Origin: JAHFUA01 sp963808725
GTDB taxonomy: Bacteria; Acidobacteriota; Terriglobia; Terriglobales; Acidobacteriaceae
Assembly (NCBI GenBank): GCA_963808725.1
Contig: CAWEGO010000001.1
Span: forward strand, 496,001 to 560,000
Reading direction: 5' to 3'
DNA: 64,000 bases
Below the pieces are notes generated by a model. That model was not told the origin of the DNA and made no database searches. It saw nothing but the letters and a program-made list of their open reading frames with translations. Below are positions 1-9,102 of this stretch, piece by piece. How positions within the stretch are numbered: the stretch's first letter is position 1; every line of letters begins with the position of its first letter. Both the position numbers and the translations under genes were made by a program.

Positions 1-255
1 GGAGGGAGCTTCGAAATGTTGGGCGGGATCCTGCGGCGTGCGCCCCGCTTCGTGCAGCGGATCGGCTGCGAGTGGCTGTACCGATTGCTGCTTGAGCCCG
101 GTCGTCTCTGGAAGCGGTATCTCGTCGGAAATTGCCGCTTTCTGGGTATTGTTCTGCGCCAAGCCGCTGAACGGCTCAAAACCGATCCGGACAGATCGCT
201 GTCCACCCTGCGCGACCGGCGTCCGCGCCACGCGCCGGCGATGGGTGAGGAGTGA
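1..255 (+). CDS. WecG/TagA/CpsF-family glycosyltransferase, C-terminal fragment
   Basis: The frame is open from base 1 and stops at 253-255, so the gene begins upstream of the window. The visible residues carry the typical end of WecG/TagA/CpsF transferases: 'RAPRFVQRIGCEWLYRLL' followed by 'EPGRLWKRYL'. Members of the family add a sugar (for example N-acetylmannosaminuronic acid or ManNAc) to a lipid-linked acceptor at the cytoplasmic face during exopolysaccharide or teichoic-acid assembly. The next gene, a polysaccharide tyrosine kinase, starts 5 bases after the stop, which supports an exopolysaccharide operon. The donor sugar cannot be told from this fragment. Confidence 0.8.
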   Translation, partial: GGSFEMLGGILRRAPRFVQRIGCEWLYRLLLEPGRLWKRYLVGNCRFLGIVLRQAAERLKTDPDRSLSTLRDRRPRHAPAMGEE

Positions 256-260
256 ATCCA

Positions 261-2516
261 ATGGAAGCGCGATTCTTACTGCCAGCCCCACGTCAGAACG
301 GCACGGCCGACCTGCGCCTGGCCGGCCAGCCCGACCTTTCCTTGCGCGACTTCTGGCGCATCCTCAAGCGTCGCCGGCGGACCGTTGTGGTCTCGGTTGC
401 GGCCTGTCTGCTGCTGGCCTTGGCGGCATCGCTCGCGATGACGCCCAAGTACGAGTCCGTGTCTATCATCGAGGTCAACAAGGAGAACTCGGACATTCTG
501 GGGCTGGACGCGTTGCAAACCGCGGTGAGCGACAGCCTGGACTACACCATCACGTTGGAGACGCAGGCCAACGCGCTGCGCAGCGATTCGCTCGCCTTCC
601 AGGTCACCGAACAACTGGGACTGGAGAAGCGCATGGAACCCTCGCTCTTCAGCGCCTGGTTCGACGCCGACCGCGCCCAGGCCGAGCAGAACCTGCCGCT
701 GGAGAAAGCGCCGCTCCGGCGGCGGCTGGTCTCGAAAGCCTTCGAAAAATCCTTGAAGGTAAAAACCCTTCCCGGTACGCGCATGATCGAGGTGCACTTC
801 CTGCATCGCGACCCGCAGCTTGCCGCCGACGTGGTCAACACCCTGGTGGGCGACTATCTGGAACAGTATTTCCGCACCCGCTACAACGCCACCGCACAAG
901 CTTCCGAGTGGCTGTCGAAACAATTGGCGGAGCTGAAAGCCCAAGCCGAAGAAGCGCAGGAGAAGGTCGTCCGATACCAGAAGGAAAAGGGCATTTTAGG
1001 CACGGACGAAGCCAATAACCTGGTCATGGCCAAGCTGGAGGAACTGAACAAGCAGCTCACCGCCGCCGAAGCCAACCGCATGCTGAAGCAGACGGGTTAT
1101 CAGATCGCGAAGAGCGGCAACGCCGAGCTGATCTCGACCGTGGGCAGCAGCACTCTGCTGGGCAGCCTGGCCGGCGTGAACAGCAATCCGCTGGCCCTCA
1201 TCCAGAGCCTGCGCGCGCAGCAGGCGGAACTGAAGGTGCAGTACGCCCAGGCGGCGACGAAGTACGGTCCCGCCTACCCCCGGCTCATCCAGATGCGCAG
1301 CCAGTCGCAGGAACTCGAGAGTGCGATCCAGGCGGAGATCGAGAAAGTGGCGGCCCGCGCCGAGAACGATTTCATCGCCGCCCGGAATGCGGAAGACATG
1401 CTGCGCGCTTCCTTCGAGCGGCAGAAAGATGAAGCCAACAAGCTGAACGACAGCGCGGTGCGTTACACCATTATGAAACGCGAGGCGGAATCGAGCCGCG
1501 AACTCTATGACGGGCTTTTGAGGAAGCTGAAAGAGGCGGGAGTGCTCGCCGGATTGCGCTCCACCAACCTGGTGGTGGTCGATCCCGCCAGGAGCAGCGC
1601 TAAGCCCGTTCGCCCGAGCTATCCCATCAATCTGGGGCTAGGGTTAGGCGTGGGGCTCGTGGGCGGCATCGGCCTGGCGTTCGCGCGCGAGGGCTTCGAC
1701 AGCACCCTCCGCACTCCGGAGCAGGTGGAGGCGGTGGCAGGTTTGCCGGCCGTGGGCATCATTCCCGAGCTGACCTCAGGACGCGCGCGGCAGCGCCCGG
1801 CCAACTTGCCCAAATTCGATTGCAACATCCTCGATTCGCCGGACTCGCAGTTGGCCGAATCGTACCGGGCGGTGCGGACCGCGCTGCTGTTCTCCAACGG
1901 CGATATTCCTCCCAAGGTAATTTTGGTGACCAGCGCGCTGCCCCAGGAAGGCAAGACCACCGTCAGCTTGAACTCGGCGATCGCGCTGGCGTACCAGGGC
2001 GCCAAGGTGCTGCTGATCGATGCTGACCTGCGGCGTCCCGAGGTGCATGCGTGCCTGGGCGTCCCGGCCGAGCCCGGACTGGGTGAACTGCTTTCCGGCG
2101 GAGCCGAATTGCCCGTCCAGGCGGCGGCCTGTCCCCAGGTGCCGAACCTTTTCGTTCTGCCCGCCGGCTACCGCCGCGTACGCCCGTCCGAGGCCCTGGG
2201 CTCCGCGCGCATGCGTGACCTGCTCAACAACTGCCGGGCGCGCTTCGATTTTGTGGTCATCGACACGCCTCCGGTTTTGGCGGTCACCGATGCCGTGGTG
2301 CTCTCCAAGAGCGCCGACGGCGTGCTGCTGGTGGTCCGCTCGGCCCAAACCAGCGAACAGTCGCTGCTGCGCGCGCGCGACCTGCTGCTGCGGGTGAACG
2401 CCAGGATTGCGGGAGTGCTGGTCAACCGCGCCAACCTCCATTCCTCCGATTACTACGACTGGTACGGCTATCGCGGCGACAAATTTGGAGAAGGGTACTA
2501 TGGACTCAAGAACTGA
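261..2516 (+). CDS. Wzc-like polysaccharide co-polymerase / bacterial tyrosine autokinase
   Basis: A 751-residue inner-membrane protein. It has an N-terminal Wzz domain (about residues 20-110, one membrane segment near 50), a long coiled-coil periplasmic part (about 200-430), a second membrane segment after a 'KPVRPSYP' proline motif (about 445-475), and a cytoplasmic BY-kinase domain. The kinase shows Walker A 'SALPQEGKTT', Walker A' 'VLLIDADLRRP' and Walker B 'FVVIDTPP'. The C-terminus is a Tyr cluster ('SDYYDWYGYRG' then 'GEGYYG'), the autophosphorylation tail of this family. It would control polymer length and export together with the Wza-like gene that follows. ATG 261 was chosen because GAGGAG lies 8 bases upstream; an in-frame GTG at 252 overlapping the previous stop is possible. 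Confidence 0.93.
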   Translation: MEARFLLPAPRQNGTADLRLAGQPDLSLRDFWRILKRRRRTVVVSVAACLLLALAASLAMTPKYESVSIIEVNKENSDILGLDALQTAVSDSLDYTITLETQANALRSDSLAFQVTEQLGLEKRMEPSLFSAWFDADRAQAEQNLPLEKAPLRRRLVSKAFEKSLKVKTLPGTRMIEVHFLHRDPQLAADVVNTLVGDYLEQYFRTRYNATAQASEWLSKQLAELKAQAEEAQEKVVRYQKEKGILGTDEANNLVMAKLEELNKQLTAAEANRMLKQTGYQIAKSGNAELISTVGSSTLLGSLAGVNSNPLALIQSLRAQQAELKVQYAQAATKYGPAYPRLIQMRSQSQELESAIQAEIEKVAARAENDFIAARNAEDMLRASFERQKDEANKLNDSAVRYTIMKREAESSRELYDGLLRKLKEAGVLAGLRSTNLVVVDPARSSAKPVRPSYPINLGLGLGVGLVGGIGLAFAREGFDSTLRTPEQVEAVAGLPAVGIIPELTSGRARQRPANLPKFDCNILDSPDSQLAESYRAVRTALLFSNGDIPPKVILVTSALPQEGKTTVSLNSAIALAYQGAKVLLIDADLRRPEVHACLGVPAEPGLGELLSGGAELPVQAAACPQVPNLFVLPAGYRRVRPSEALGSARMRDLLNNCRARFDFVVIDTPPVLAVTDAVVLSKSADGVLLVVRSAQTSEQSLLRARDLLLRVNARIAGVLVNRANLHSSDYYDWYGYRGDKFGEGYYGLKN

Positions 2517-3474
2517 GAAGCATTCATACAACCGCAAGGGCCGGGTGAGCCTGTTAGCGATTCTCAGCCTTGCGCTTGCCTGCTCCTGCGGCGCGCAGGA
2601 GACAGTAGCGCCTGACCAGAGCAACGCCGGGCCCGGAACGCGCGCCATCGACAGCGCACGCATCCGCATCGGCCCGGGTGATCTGCTGGACCTTGCGGTG
2701 TTCGACGTGCCGGAACTCACGCAGGTGGTCCGCGTCAGCGACACCGGCGACGCCACGCTTCTGTTGCTGGGCTCGCTTCACCTGGACGGTCTGACGGCCT
2801 CCGAAGCGCAAGCGCTGATCGAAGACCGCCTGCAAAAAGGTAGTTTTATCCTCGATCCGCATGTGTCCGTCATCGTCCGCGAGTACGGGACGCAAGGCGT
2901 GTCGGTGCTCGGTGAGGTGAAGAAGCCCGGAGTTTATCAGGTGCTGGGCACGCGCAATCTGCTCGACATCATCTCTGAGGCGGGAGGGACGACGCCCTTC
3001 GCGGCGCAGGAGGCGACCGTCAAACGCCGCGCCAGCCCGGAGAAGTTCACGGCGAGCCTTTCCAATGATCCCGCCCAACTGCTCGCGCACGACGTGGAGT
3101 TGCGGCCGGGCGATACTGTCATCGTTCCCAAGGCGGGAATTGTCTATGTGCTGGGCAACGTCGGCCGCCCCGGCGGATACGTCATGCAGAACAACGGGAG
3201 AATCACGCTGCTCCAAGCGGTCGCCATGGCGCAAGGTGTCAATCGCACCGCCGCGCGTAAGCACACCAGGCTCATCCGCAAGACCGCTGCCGGCGTCGAC
3301 GAGACCATTGTCGATCTTAAGCACGTTCTCGAGGGTGGTGCGGCCGATCCGGAACTTCGACCCGAAGACATCGTGTACATTCCGCCCAGCACTGCCAAGT
3401 CGATTCTCATGCACGACACGCCGGCGCTGGTGCAAGCGACAGCCTCGGCAGCCGTCTATCAGGCGGTGCCTTAG
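2500..3474 (+). CDS. Wza-like polysaccharide export protein (Poly_export + SLBB)
   Basis: 324 residues. A signal peptide with a Cys-rich end ('LALACSCGAQE', about 15-30) suggests a secreted protein or lipoprotein. It is followed by a polysaccharide-export domain beginning 'IRIGPGDLLDLAVFDVPE' and two SLBB beta-grasp units ('VSVLGEVKKPGVYQVLG' and 'VYVLGNVGRPGGYVMQNN'). Proteins of this family form the outer-membrane or periplasmic channel for capsule or exopolysaccharide. The ATG lies inside the last 17 bases of the tyrosine-kinase gene and is preceded by a GGAGAAGGG ribosome site, so the two are translationally coupled. A strong terminator follows the stop, marking the operon end. The order kinase-then-export is the reverse of E. 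coli wza-wzc. Confidence 0.9.
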   Translation: MDSRTEKHSYNRKGRVSLLAILSLALACSCGAQETVAPDQSNAGPGTRAIDSARIRIGPGDLLDLAVFDVPELTQVVRVSDTGDATLLLLGSLHLDGLTASEAQALIEDRLQKGSFILDPHVSVIVREYGTQGVSVLGEVKKPGVYQVLGTRNLLDIISEAGGTTPFAAQEATVKRRASPEKFTASLSNDPAQLLAHDVELRPGDTVIVPKAGIVYVLGNVGRPGGYVMQNNGRITLLQAVAMAQGVNRTAARKHTRLIRKTAAGVDETIVDLKHVLEGGAADPELRPEDIVYIPPSTAKSILMHDTPALVQATASAAVYQAVP

Positions 3475-3505
3475 CCTAAGCCCCCGATAACTACACCGAA
3501 GCCTG

Positions 3506-3533
3506 AAGGCCCTCCCCCGAGGAGGGCCTTTTT
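3506..3533 (+). terminator. Rho-independent terminator of the exopolysaccharide operon
   Basis: A perfect 10-bp stem AAGGCCCTCC / GGAGGGCCTT with a 5-base loop is followed by a T run. It lies 32 bases after the stop of the Wza-like gene. Confidence 0.9.
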
Positions 3534-3579
3534 CTTGACCCCGATGTCCAGTAATCGATCTAGCTGAGAATCGCCGGGA

Positions 3580-3798
3580 CTACGCGTCTTCGCCGGCGCG
3601 TTTTGCCCGATGGCTCCGCAGATAAGCAGGACCGATGCCGATGAAATCGAACTTGCGCAGAGCGTCCAGGTTGCGGATTTCCGCCAGGAAGAACAAGGTG
3701 TCCATTAAGGAGTCGACCTGCTGCGGGGACATATTTTTCGTGGCCGCCCAGAATTTCGGGGGATTGAACCAGATGGTCTCAGGTTCAGCGGACGTCAT
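3580..3798 (-). CDS. Small hypothetical protein
   Basis: 72 residues starting 'MTSAEPETIWFNPPKFW'. The start was chosen because AAGGAGAG lies 6 bases upstream of this ATG on the minus strand; the frame is open further upstream but has no ribosome site there. The protein is mixed alpha-helical with a basic tail ('RSHRAKRAGEDA'). It has no signal peptide, membrane segment or recognisable motif. It stands alone between two plus-strand operons. Function unknown. Confidence 0.55.
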   Translation of the reverse strand: MTSAEPETIWFNPPKFWAATKNMSPQQVDSLMDTLFFLAEIRNLDALRKFDFIGIGPAYLRSHRAKRAGEDA

Positions 3799-4009
3799 GG
3801 TGCTCTCCTTCTTGGGGGAAGCGGCGTCGCCACCATGCCGCAACATTATGCACCAGTCTGGCTGCTCTGTGAGGGCCAAACCTCCAAGTCATTGAATTTC
3901 ATCAATTTTTAACATTTCGCCGCCAGGAATTGTGCTAGCCGCATGGCAGCGCCATTGCATTTCCCTCATGGGGTCAGGTATTCTTCCCTGCCTCCGTTCG
4001 AGCAGTACG

Positions 4010-4894
4010 ATGGCTCCCGACTCTAATCGAACTCAAGCACTCTTCGATAAGCTCCTGCGTATCTCGCGGCTCTCGTCCGGCGCCAAGCCGGAGACGGTGC
4101 ACCAGCTCCGCACCACCATCCGCCGAGTCGAGACGCTTCTGGCCACCACCCTGCCCGCCCTTGGGCGGAAAGAACAGAAGCTGCTCAAGCAGCTCGGCCG
4201 GCTGCGCCGCCGCGCCGGCAAGGTTCGCGATGTGGATGTGCAGATCCAAGCCCTGGGCAGCTTGCGGCTGGAGTCGATCGCCCGCGACCGGGCGCGGGTG
4301 ATGGCGTTCCTGGAGAAAGCGCGTGCCAAGCGGGAAAGCAAGCTGTTGCAGGCTTTTCAGGACGAAGCGGACGGCGGGCTGCACAAGCGGTTGAAGCGCA
4401 CCGCCGCGCACCTGCAGGGTGAGCTTCTTAGGCCGGCACAACCGGGCTCTGATGAGCAACGCTTCCTGACGGCTGCGCTGGATAAGTTCGCGGCCGTAGT
4501 GAAGCAGTATCCCACCCTGAGCGAGGGCAACCTTCACAGTTTTCGCATGGCCTCGAAACGAGTGCGTTACCTGGCGGAGATGGCCGGCGAGGGTCCCCGG
4601 GTGGCCGCAGTCATCGAGCCGTTTAAGCGGATTCAGGATGCGATCGGGGTCTGGCACGACTGGCTGACGCTCACCGCCACCGCGGAAAGCGTCCTGGCGC
4701 CCTCCGAACAAGCGCCGTTGCTTGGGGCGCTGCGTGCCAGCACTCGCTCCAAATACTTGGAAGCCCTGCGCATCACCTCCGACGCCCAGCGCGCGCTGCT
4801 GGAGCTGTACGAGTCGCAGCGCACCGCCGGCAAACCGGTTTCACGCTCGGCGCCCGAGGCGGTCACTCCGGCGGCGACAGCAGCCACTGCCTGA
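4010..4894 (+). CDS. CHAD domain-containing protein (polyphosphate-associated)
   Basis: 294 residues that form one CHAD domain: an all-helical fold rich in Lys and Arg, with the family His/Arg patches 'VHQLRTTIRRVETLL', 'GRLRRRAGKVRDVDV' and 'LHSFRMASKRVRYLAEM'. CHAD domains bind polyphosphate through this basic groove and are often found on polyphosphate granules. It is followed 67 bases later by ppx, and sixA and ppk1 converge on that gene, so a polyphosphate role fits well. An Ala/Thr-rich tail ends the protein. The start is uncertain: ATG 4010 fits the domain boundary but has only a weak ribosome site, and the frame extends to 3932. Confidence 0.85.
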   Translation: MAPDSNRTQALFDKLLRISRLSSGAKPETVHQLRTTIRRVETLLATTLPALGRKEQKLLKQLGRLRRRAGKVRDVDVQIQALGSLRLESIARDRARVMAFLEKARAKRESKLLQAFQDEADGGLHKRLKRTAAHLQGELLRPAQPGSDEQRFLTAALDKFAAVVKQYPTLSEGNLHSFRMASKRVRYLAEMAGEGPRVAAVIEPFKRIQDAIGVWHDWLTLTATAESVLAPSEQAPLLGALRASTRSKYLEALRITSDAQRALLELYESQRTAGKPVSRSAPEAVTPAATAATA

Positions 4895-4961
4895 CCTGTG
4901 CGGCGCCTGCGGCTTGAGGCGCGGCGGGCCCATCTGCGGTAACATCCCTTGACTCGATCTC

Positions 4962-6494
4962 ATGCCGACATTCGCCGCGGTTGACATCGGTGCCAACTCG
5001 GTCCGCCTGAAGATCGCACGCCTGGTGCGCCAGCGCCTGAAGGTGGTCCACGAAGACCGCGAGGTTACGCGGCTGGGCGAAGCGGTGTTTCGCACCGGGG
5101 TGCTCGATCCCCACGCCATGGAGCACACCGTCAAGGTGCTGCGGCGGTTCCACCGCGCCTGCCAGGGGCACGGCGCGGACTTCGTACGCGTGGTCGCCAC
5201 CAGCCCGCTGCGCGATTCCCGCAACTCGCGCGCTTTCGTCGATTGGGTGCGCGCGGTTACCGGCTGGCGGGTGGAGGTGGTTTCCGGTTTGGAAGAGGGC
5301 CGGCTCATCCACTTTGGAGTGATCTCCGGCACTCGCATCGGGGTCTCGCGGCTGCTGCTCATCGACCTGGGCGGCGGCAGTTGCGAGCTGACCCTCTCCG
5401 TCGATGGCCAGATCCGCAGCATGTTCAGCCTGCCGGTGGGAGCGGTGCGCCTGACCCAGGAATTCCTGCATCACGATCCTCCGCGGCTGAGCGAGCTCAA
5501 GCAATTGCGCGAGTTCATTGTGGAGGAATTGCTGCGCATCGAGCGCCGCATTGCGGCGGCGCGCGTCCAACTTGCCATCGCCACCTCGGGCACGGCCGCG
5601 GCGCTGGCCAGCGTGGTGGCGGCACGGCGGCGAGGCACCGGCAACCGCCATGCGGGGGAAGTGTCACGCCGCGCGGTGCAGGCGCTGGCCGCCGAGCTGC
5701 AGAGCGATTCGCTGGAGCAAAGGATCGCGCTTCCCGGCATCGGTCCCCGCCGCGCCGAGATCATCATTGCTGGCGCCATGGTCTTCGCCGAACTGATGAA
5801 CCATGGTGTTTCTGGCTTCCGCTACTCCCCGCTGGGATTGCGCGATGGCCTGCTGGCGCAGATGGTCGCCGATTACGGACGCGGCGCGGCGGCCCGGCGG
5901 CAGATCGAATCCGAGCGCTGGAACGCCTTGCTGGCCGCGGGCAAACACTACGGAGCGGACTTACGATTCGCCACCCGCGTGCGCAACCTGGCGATCGCGC
6001 TCTTCGCCGGACTGAAGAAGGTCCACCGGCTTCCGCCGGAATACCAGGATTGGCTGGCAGCGGCGGCCATGCTGCACGAAGTCGGCTACTACCTGAACCG
6101 CACCGGCCGGCATCGCCACAGCTATTACATCATCTCCAATTCGGAGATCTTCGGCTACACCAGCCAGCAGCGGCGGCTGATTGCCGCCATCGCGCGCTAC
6201 ATGGGCAAGTCGCTCCCCGCACCGGCCGACCGCGCCCTCAAGCCATTGCCCGTTGAGGACCGGAATCTGGTGCCTAAGGCGGTGGCGCTGCTGCGGCTGG
6301 CGCGAGCTCTGGACCACGGGCGCCGTGGCGCGGTGAACGGCATGCAGGTGCAGATTGAGGGCGAGCGCGTCATCCTGCGCCTGAAGACCAAGCGCAGCGG
6401 CGCCGATCTGGAGTTGTGGGCGCTGGAAAAAGAACGCAGCTACTTCCGCAATATTTTCGGCCGCGAACTCTTGGCGGCGGCGGAAAAGGTCTGA
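4962..6494 (+). CDS. ppx: Exopolyphosphatase / pppGpp phosphohydrolase (Ppx/GppA family)
   Basis: 510 residues, the usual length of two-part Ppx/GppA enzymes. The N-terminal actin/Hsp70-like ATPase fold starts with the phosphate loop 'AAVDIGANSVRLKI' and contains the second loop 'LLLIDLGGGSCELTL' (about residue 130). The C-terminal HD-like helical domain contains 'LHEVGYYLNRTGRHRHSYYI'. It hydrolyses terminal phosphates of polyphosphate and possibly pppGpp; the two activities cannot be separated by sequence here. It lies downstream of the CHAD gene on the same strand, and its last 55 bases overlap the 3' end of the convergent sixA gene. The pairing with ppk1 gives both synthesis and breakdown of polyphosphate in one block. 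Confidence 0.92.
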   Translation: MPTFAAVDIGANSVRLKIARLVRQRLKVVHEDREVTRLGEAVFRTGVLDPHAMEHTVKVLRRFHRACQGHGADFVRVVATSPLRDSRNSRAFVDWVRAVTGWRVEVVSGLEEGRLIHFGVISGTRIGVSRLLLIDLGGGSCELTLSVDGQIRSMFSLPVGAVRLTQEFLHHDPPRLSELKQLREFIVEELLRIERRIAAARVQLAIATSGTAAALASVVAARRRGTGNRHAGEVSRRAVQALAAELQSDSLEQRIALPGIGPRRAEIIIAGAMVFAELMNHGVSGFRYSPLGLRDGLLAQMVADYGRGAAARRQIESERWNALLAAGKHYGADLRFATRVRNLAIALFAGLKKVHRLPPEYQDWLAAAAMLHEVGYYLNRTGRHRHSYYIISNSEIFGYTSQQRRLIAAIARYMGKSLPAPADRALKPLPVEDRNLVPKAVALLRLARALDHGRRGAVNGMQVQIEGERVILRLKTKRSGADLELWALEKERSYFRNIFGRELLAAAEKV

Positions 6495-6967
6495 ACCATC
6501 TTCGGCGTCAGGACCCACTTGAGGATACCCATTCCGCCCGAGAGGTCCACGCGCGCCACCGCGCCTTTCTTCAGCTCGACGGAGCTTTCGCTGGCGCCTT
6601 CGCTGATGAGCAGGCTCAAGAACTGGCTGAGGCTGGGGTTGTGTCCGACCACCGCCAGCGCCTCCAGGTTGCGATTGCGTTCGAGCAACTCGCGGAAGGT
6701 TTCCATCTGCGCGGTGGGGCGCAGGGCCGGCGTGCGCTGCAACTTGCCGTCGAATCCGATCTCGTTGGCCACCAGGGAAGCGGTCTGGGTGGCGCGCTTG
6801 AGCGGGCTGGAGATGACGGCATCCACGCGGACATCCATGGCCGCCAGCGCGCGGCCTACCTGCGTGCATTGCTCGATGCCCTGCTCGTCCAGCGGCCGTT
6901 TTTCGTCCTGCGTGGGATTGGCGAGGTGGTGCCCGGCGCTTGCGTGTCGCAAGAAGTACACGATCAT
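6440..6967 (-). CDS. sixA: SixA-type phosphohistidine phosphatase
   Basis: 175 residues of the histidine phosphatase superfamily. The catalytic RH motif is at residues 7-8 ('VYFLRHASAG'), with 'SSPLKRATQTA' and the second catalytic His in 'LAVVGHNPSLSQFL'. SixA removes phosphate from His residues of phosphotransfer proteins. Here it is coupled to polyphosphate kinase by an ATGA overlap (its ATG lies on the ppk1 stop), a frequent pairing, so a role tied to PPK1 phosphohistidine is plausible but inferred. The 3' end overlaps ppx by 55 bases on the opposite strand. Confidence 0.88.
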   Translation of the reverse strand: MIVYFLRHASAGHHLANPTQDEKRPLDEQGIEQCTQVGRALAAMDVRVDAVISSPLKRATQTASLVANEIGFDGKLQRTPALRPTAQMETFRELLERNRNLEALAVVGHNPSLSQFLSLLISEGASESSVELKKGAVARVDLSGGMGILKWVLTPKMVQTFSAAAKSSRPKILRK

Positions 6968-9102
6968 GCCAGCTTACCGGCCTTTCTGCGGGTGCGACCG
7001 CTGCGGCGCGCAACGGCGGGGATATCGCCCGCGTTCTGGCGGCCTTCGGCTACCGCGATGAGAAATTCCTGCGCGTTGAAGCCGCTGGCGCCGGCGGGCA
7101 GTTTCGGCCGCACGTAGCTCCCATCGGCGCGCAGCAAGCGGGCTTTGGCGGTATCGTGCAGACAGGCTTCCAGGATCTCGGAGCGTATGCGCTGGCGCAG
7201 CATCGCGTCTTTGACGGGGAAGGTCACCTCCACGCGCTCGTAGAGGTTGCGCGGCATCCAGTCGGCGCTGCCCAGATGAATCTCCTCCTCGCCGCCATTG
7301 GCGAAATAAAAGATGCGGCTGTGCTCCAGGAAGCGGCCCACGATGCTGCGCACCCGTATGCGGCGGCTGACGCCGCGAACCCCGGGCCGCAGGCCGCAGA
7401 TGCCGCGCACGATCAAGTCAATCTCCACGCCCGCCTGCGAGGCGCGGTACAGTTCCTGGATGATGGTCTTGTCGAGCACCGAGTTGAGCTTGGCGATGAT
7501 GCGTGCCGGACGCCCGCGGCGGGCGTGTTCCGCCTCCCGCGCGATCCATCCCAGGCTCTTTTCGGCGAATCCCAGGGGTGAAACCTGCAGCGGGCCGTAA
7601 TCCGCGTTGTCGGTGTAGGCGGTCAGGAAATTGAAGACGTCGTGAACCGCGCCGGTGATTTCGGGGTCGGCGGTCAACAGGCTCAGGTCGGTATAGAAGG
7701 CGGCGGTGAAGGGGTTGTAGTTGCCCGTGCCCAGGTGAGCGTACTGGCGGACCACCTCATCGGGATCCCTGCGCACCAGCAGCGCCAGCTTGCAGTGCGT
7801 CTTCAGCCCGACCAGCCCATAGAAGACCTGCACCCCGGCATCCTCCAGGCTCCGCGCCCAGCGGATGTTGGGAGCTTCGTCGAAGCGCGCCTTCAGTTCG
7901 ACGACCACCGTGACTTCCTTCTTCCCGGCGGCGGTGATCAGCGCCTGCATGATGGAGGAGTGCTCGCTGGTGCGGTACAGGGTCTGCTTGATGGAGAGGA
8001 CTCGGGGGTCCTCGGCGGCGGCTTCGACAAAGGAGACCACCGAATCGTAGGAATCGTAAGGGTGGTGCAGCAGGATGTCGGTGCGGCGGATCTCGTCGAA
8101 CAAGTCGCGCGACGCCCGCGACAGGTGCAGTTGGCGCGGGGTGAAGGGCTTGAACTTCAGGTCGGGGCGATCGCTCTCCTCGTACAGGTGCATCAGGCGC
8201 GAGAGATTGACGGGGGCTTCGGTGCGGAACACCTGCCATTCCTGGAGGTCGAAGTTGACGCGCAGGCGTTCGCTGATCTCCGCGCTGGCATCCGCTTCGA
8301 TCTCCAGGCGCACGGCATCGCCTTTGCGCCGGTTGTGCAGCTCGGTGCGCACCGTCTCCAGCACGTTGCGCGATTCTTCCTCGTGCAGGTAAAGATTGCT
8401 GTTGCGGGTGATGCGAAAGGCCGATTCCGAAAGAATGTCGTAACCGCGATACATCTGGGCGGAATGAGCCGCCACCAGGTCGGCCAGCGCGATGTAATCC
8501 AAAGTGCCGTCCTGCGAGGGCAGGCGCACCAGCCGGGGCAGCGCCCGCGGAACCGTGATTACCCCCATGTAGGTGACGGCCGACCGCCGCCGCCGCTTGA
8601 GCAGCACCGCCTGGCACAGGGCCTTGTTGATTACCCGCGGGAAGGGGTGCGCTGGATCGACGGTTACGGGCGTGAGCAGCGGGTCCAGTTCCCGTTCGCG
8701 GTAGTCGCGGACGAAATCGCTGGCCGGGCCGTCCAGCTCATCGAGCTTTAAAACGCGGATGCCGTTCTGCGCCAGCGCAGGACGGAGCTGCTCGTTCCAG
8801 CAGTGCGATTGCGCGGCCACGAACTCGTGCGTCTCCCGTGCCAGTTCGCTGCACTCATCCTGCGGCGTCAGGCCGTCGGGGCCGGGCTCGGCGTGGCCGT
8901 CTTCAATTTTCTGCAGCAGGCCGGCCACTCGCACTTCAAAGAACTCATCCAGGTTGCTGGCGGTGATGGCCAGGAACTTGACCCGCTCCAGCAGGGGATT
9001 GCGTTCGTCCTGGGCTTCTTCCAGCACCCGGCGGTTGAAGGCGAGCCACGAGGTCTCGCGGTTCAGGAAGTAAGCCGGCTTGTCGACGGAAAGGCCTGCC
9101 AT
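6964..9102 (-). CDS. ppk1: Polyphosphate kinase 1
   Basis: 712 residues, a full-length PPK1. It shows the N-terminal 'YFLNRETSWLAFNRRVLEEA' region (two shorter blocks), the middle 'FPRVINKALCQAVLL' segment, and the two phospholipase-D-like C-terminal domains. The autophosphorylated His is in 'LKTHCKLALLVR' (about residue 436, matching E. coli His435). The second PLD-type motif is 'EEIHLGSADWMPRNLYER'. It transfers the gamma phosphate of ATP reversibly to polyphosphate at the membrane. It is the first gene of a minus-strand pair with sixA (4-base overlap). Confidence 0.96.
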   Translation of the reverse strand: MAGLSVDKPAYFLNRETSWLAFNRRVLEEAQDERNPLLERVKFLAITASNLDEFFEVRVAGLLQKIEDGHAEPGPDGLTPQDECSELARETHEFVAAQSHCWNEQLRPALAQNGIRVLKLDELDGPASDFVRDYRERELDPLLTPVTVDPAHPFPRVINKALCQAVLLKRRRRSAVTYMGVITVPRALPRLVRLPSQDGTLDYIALADLVAAHSAQMYRGYDILSESAFRITRNSNLYLHEEESRNVLETVRTELHNRRKGDAVRLEIEADASAEISERLRVNFDLQEWQVFRTEAPVNLSRLMHLYEESDRPDLKFKPFTPRQLHLSRASRDLFDEIRRTDILLHHPYDSYDSVVSFVEAAAEDPRVLSIKQTLYRTSEHSSIMQALITAAGKKEVTVVVELKARFDEAPNIRWARSLEDAGVQVFYGLVGLKTHCKLALLVRRDPDEVVRQYAHLGTGNYNPFTAAFYTDLSLLTADPEITGAVHDVFNFLTAYTDNADYGPLQVSPLGFAEKSLGWIAREAEHARRGRPARIIAKLNSVLDKTIIQELYRASQAGVEIDLIVRGICGLRPGVRGVSRRIRVRSIVGRFLEHSRIFYFANGGEEEIHLGSADWMPRNLYERVEVTFPVKDAMLRQRIRSEILEACLHDTAKARLLRADGSYVRPKLPAGASGFNAQEFLIAVAEGRQNAGDIPAVARRSGRTRRKAGKLA

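Noticed and set aside
276..944. Long minus-strand open frame opposite the tyrosine kinase
   Set aside because: Gly/Arg/Gln-rich translation with no motif, opposite a gene with clear domains; typical GC-rich antisense shadow. The same applies at 1776-2756, 7642-8751 (+), 25869-27257, 27245-28453, 34232-35155, 52032-53447 (+) and 56984-58522.
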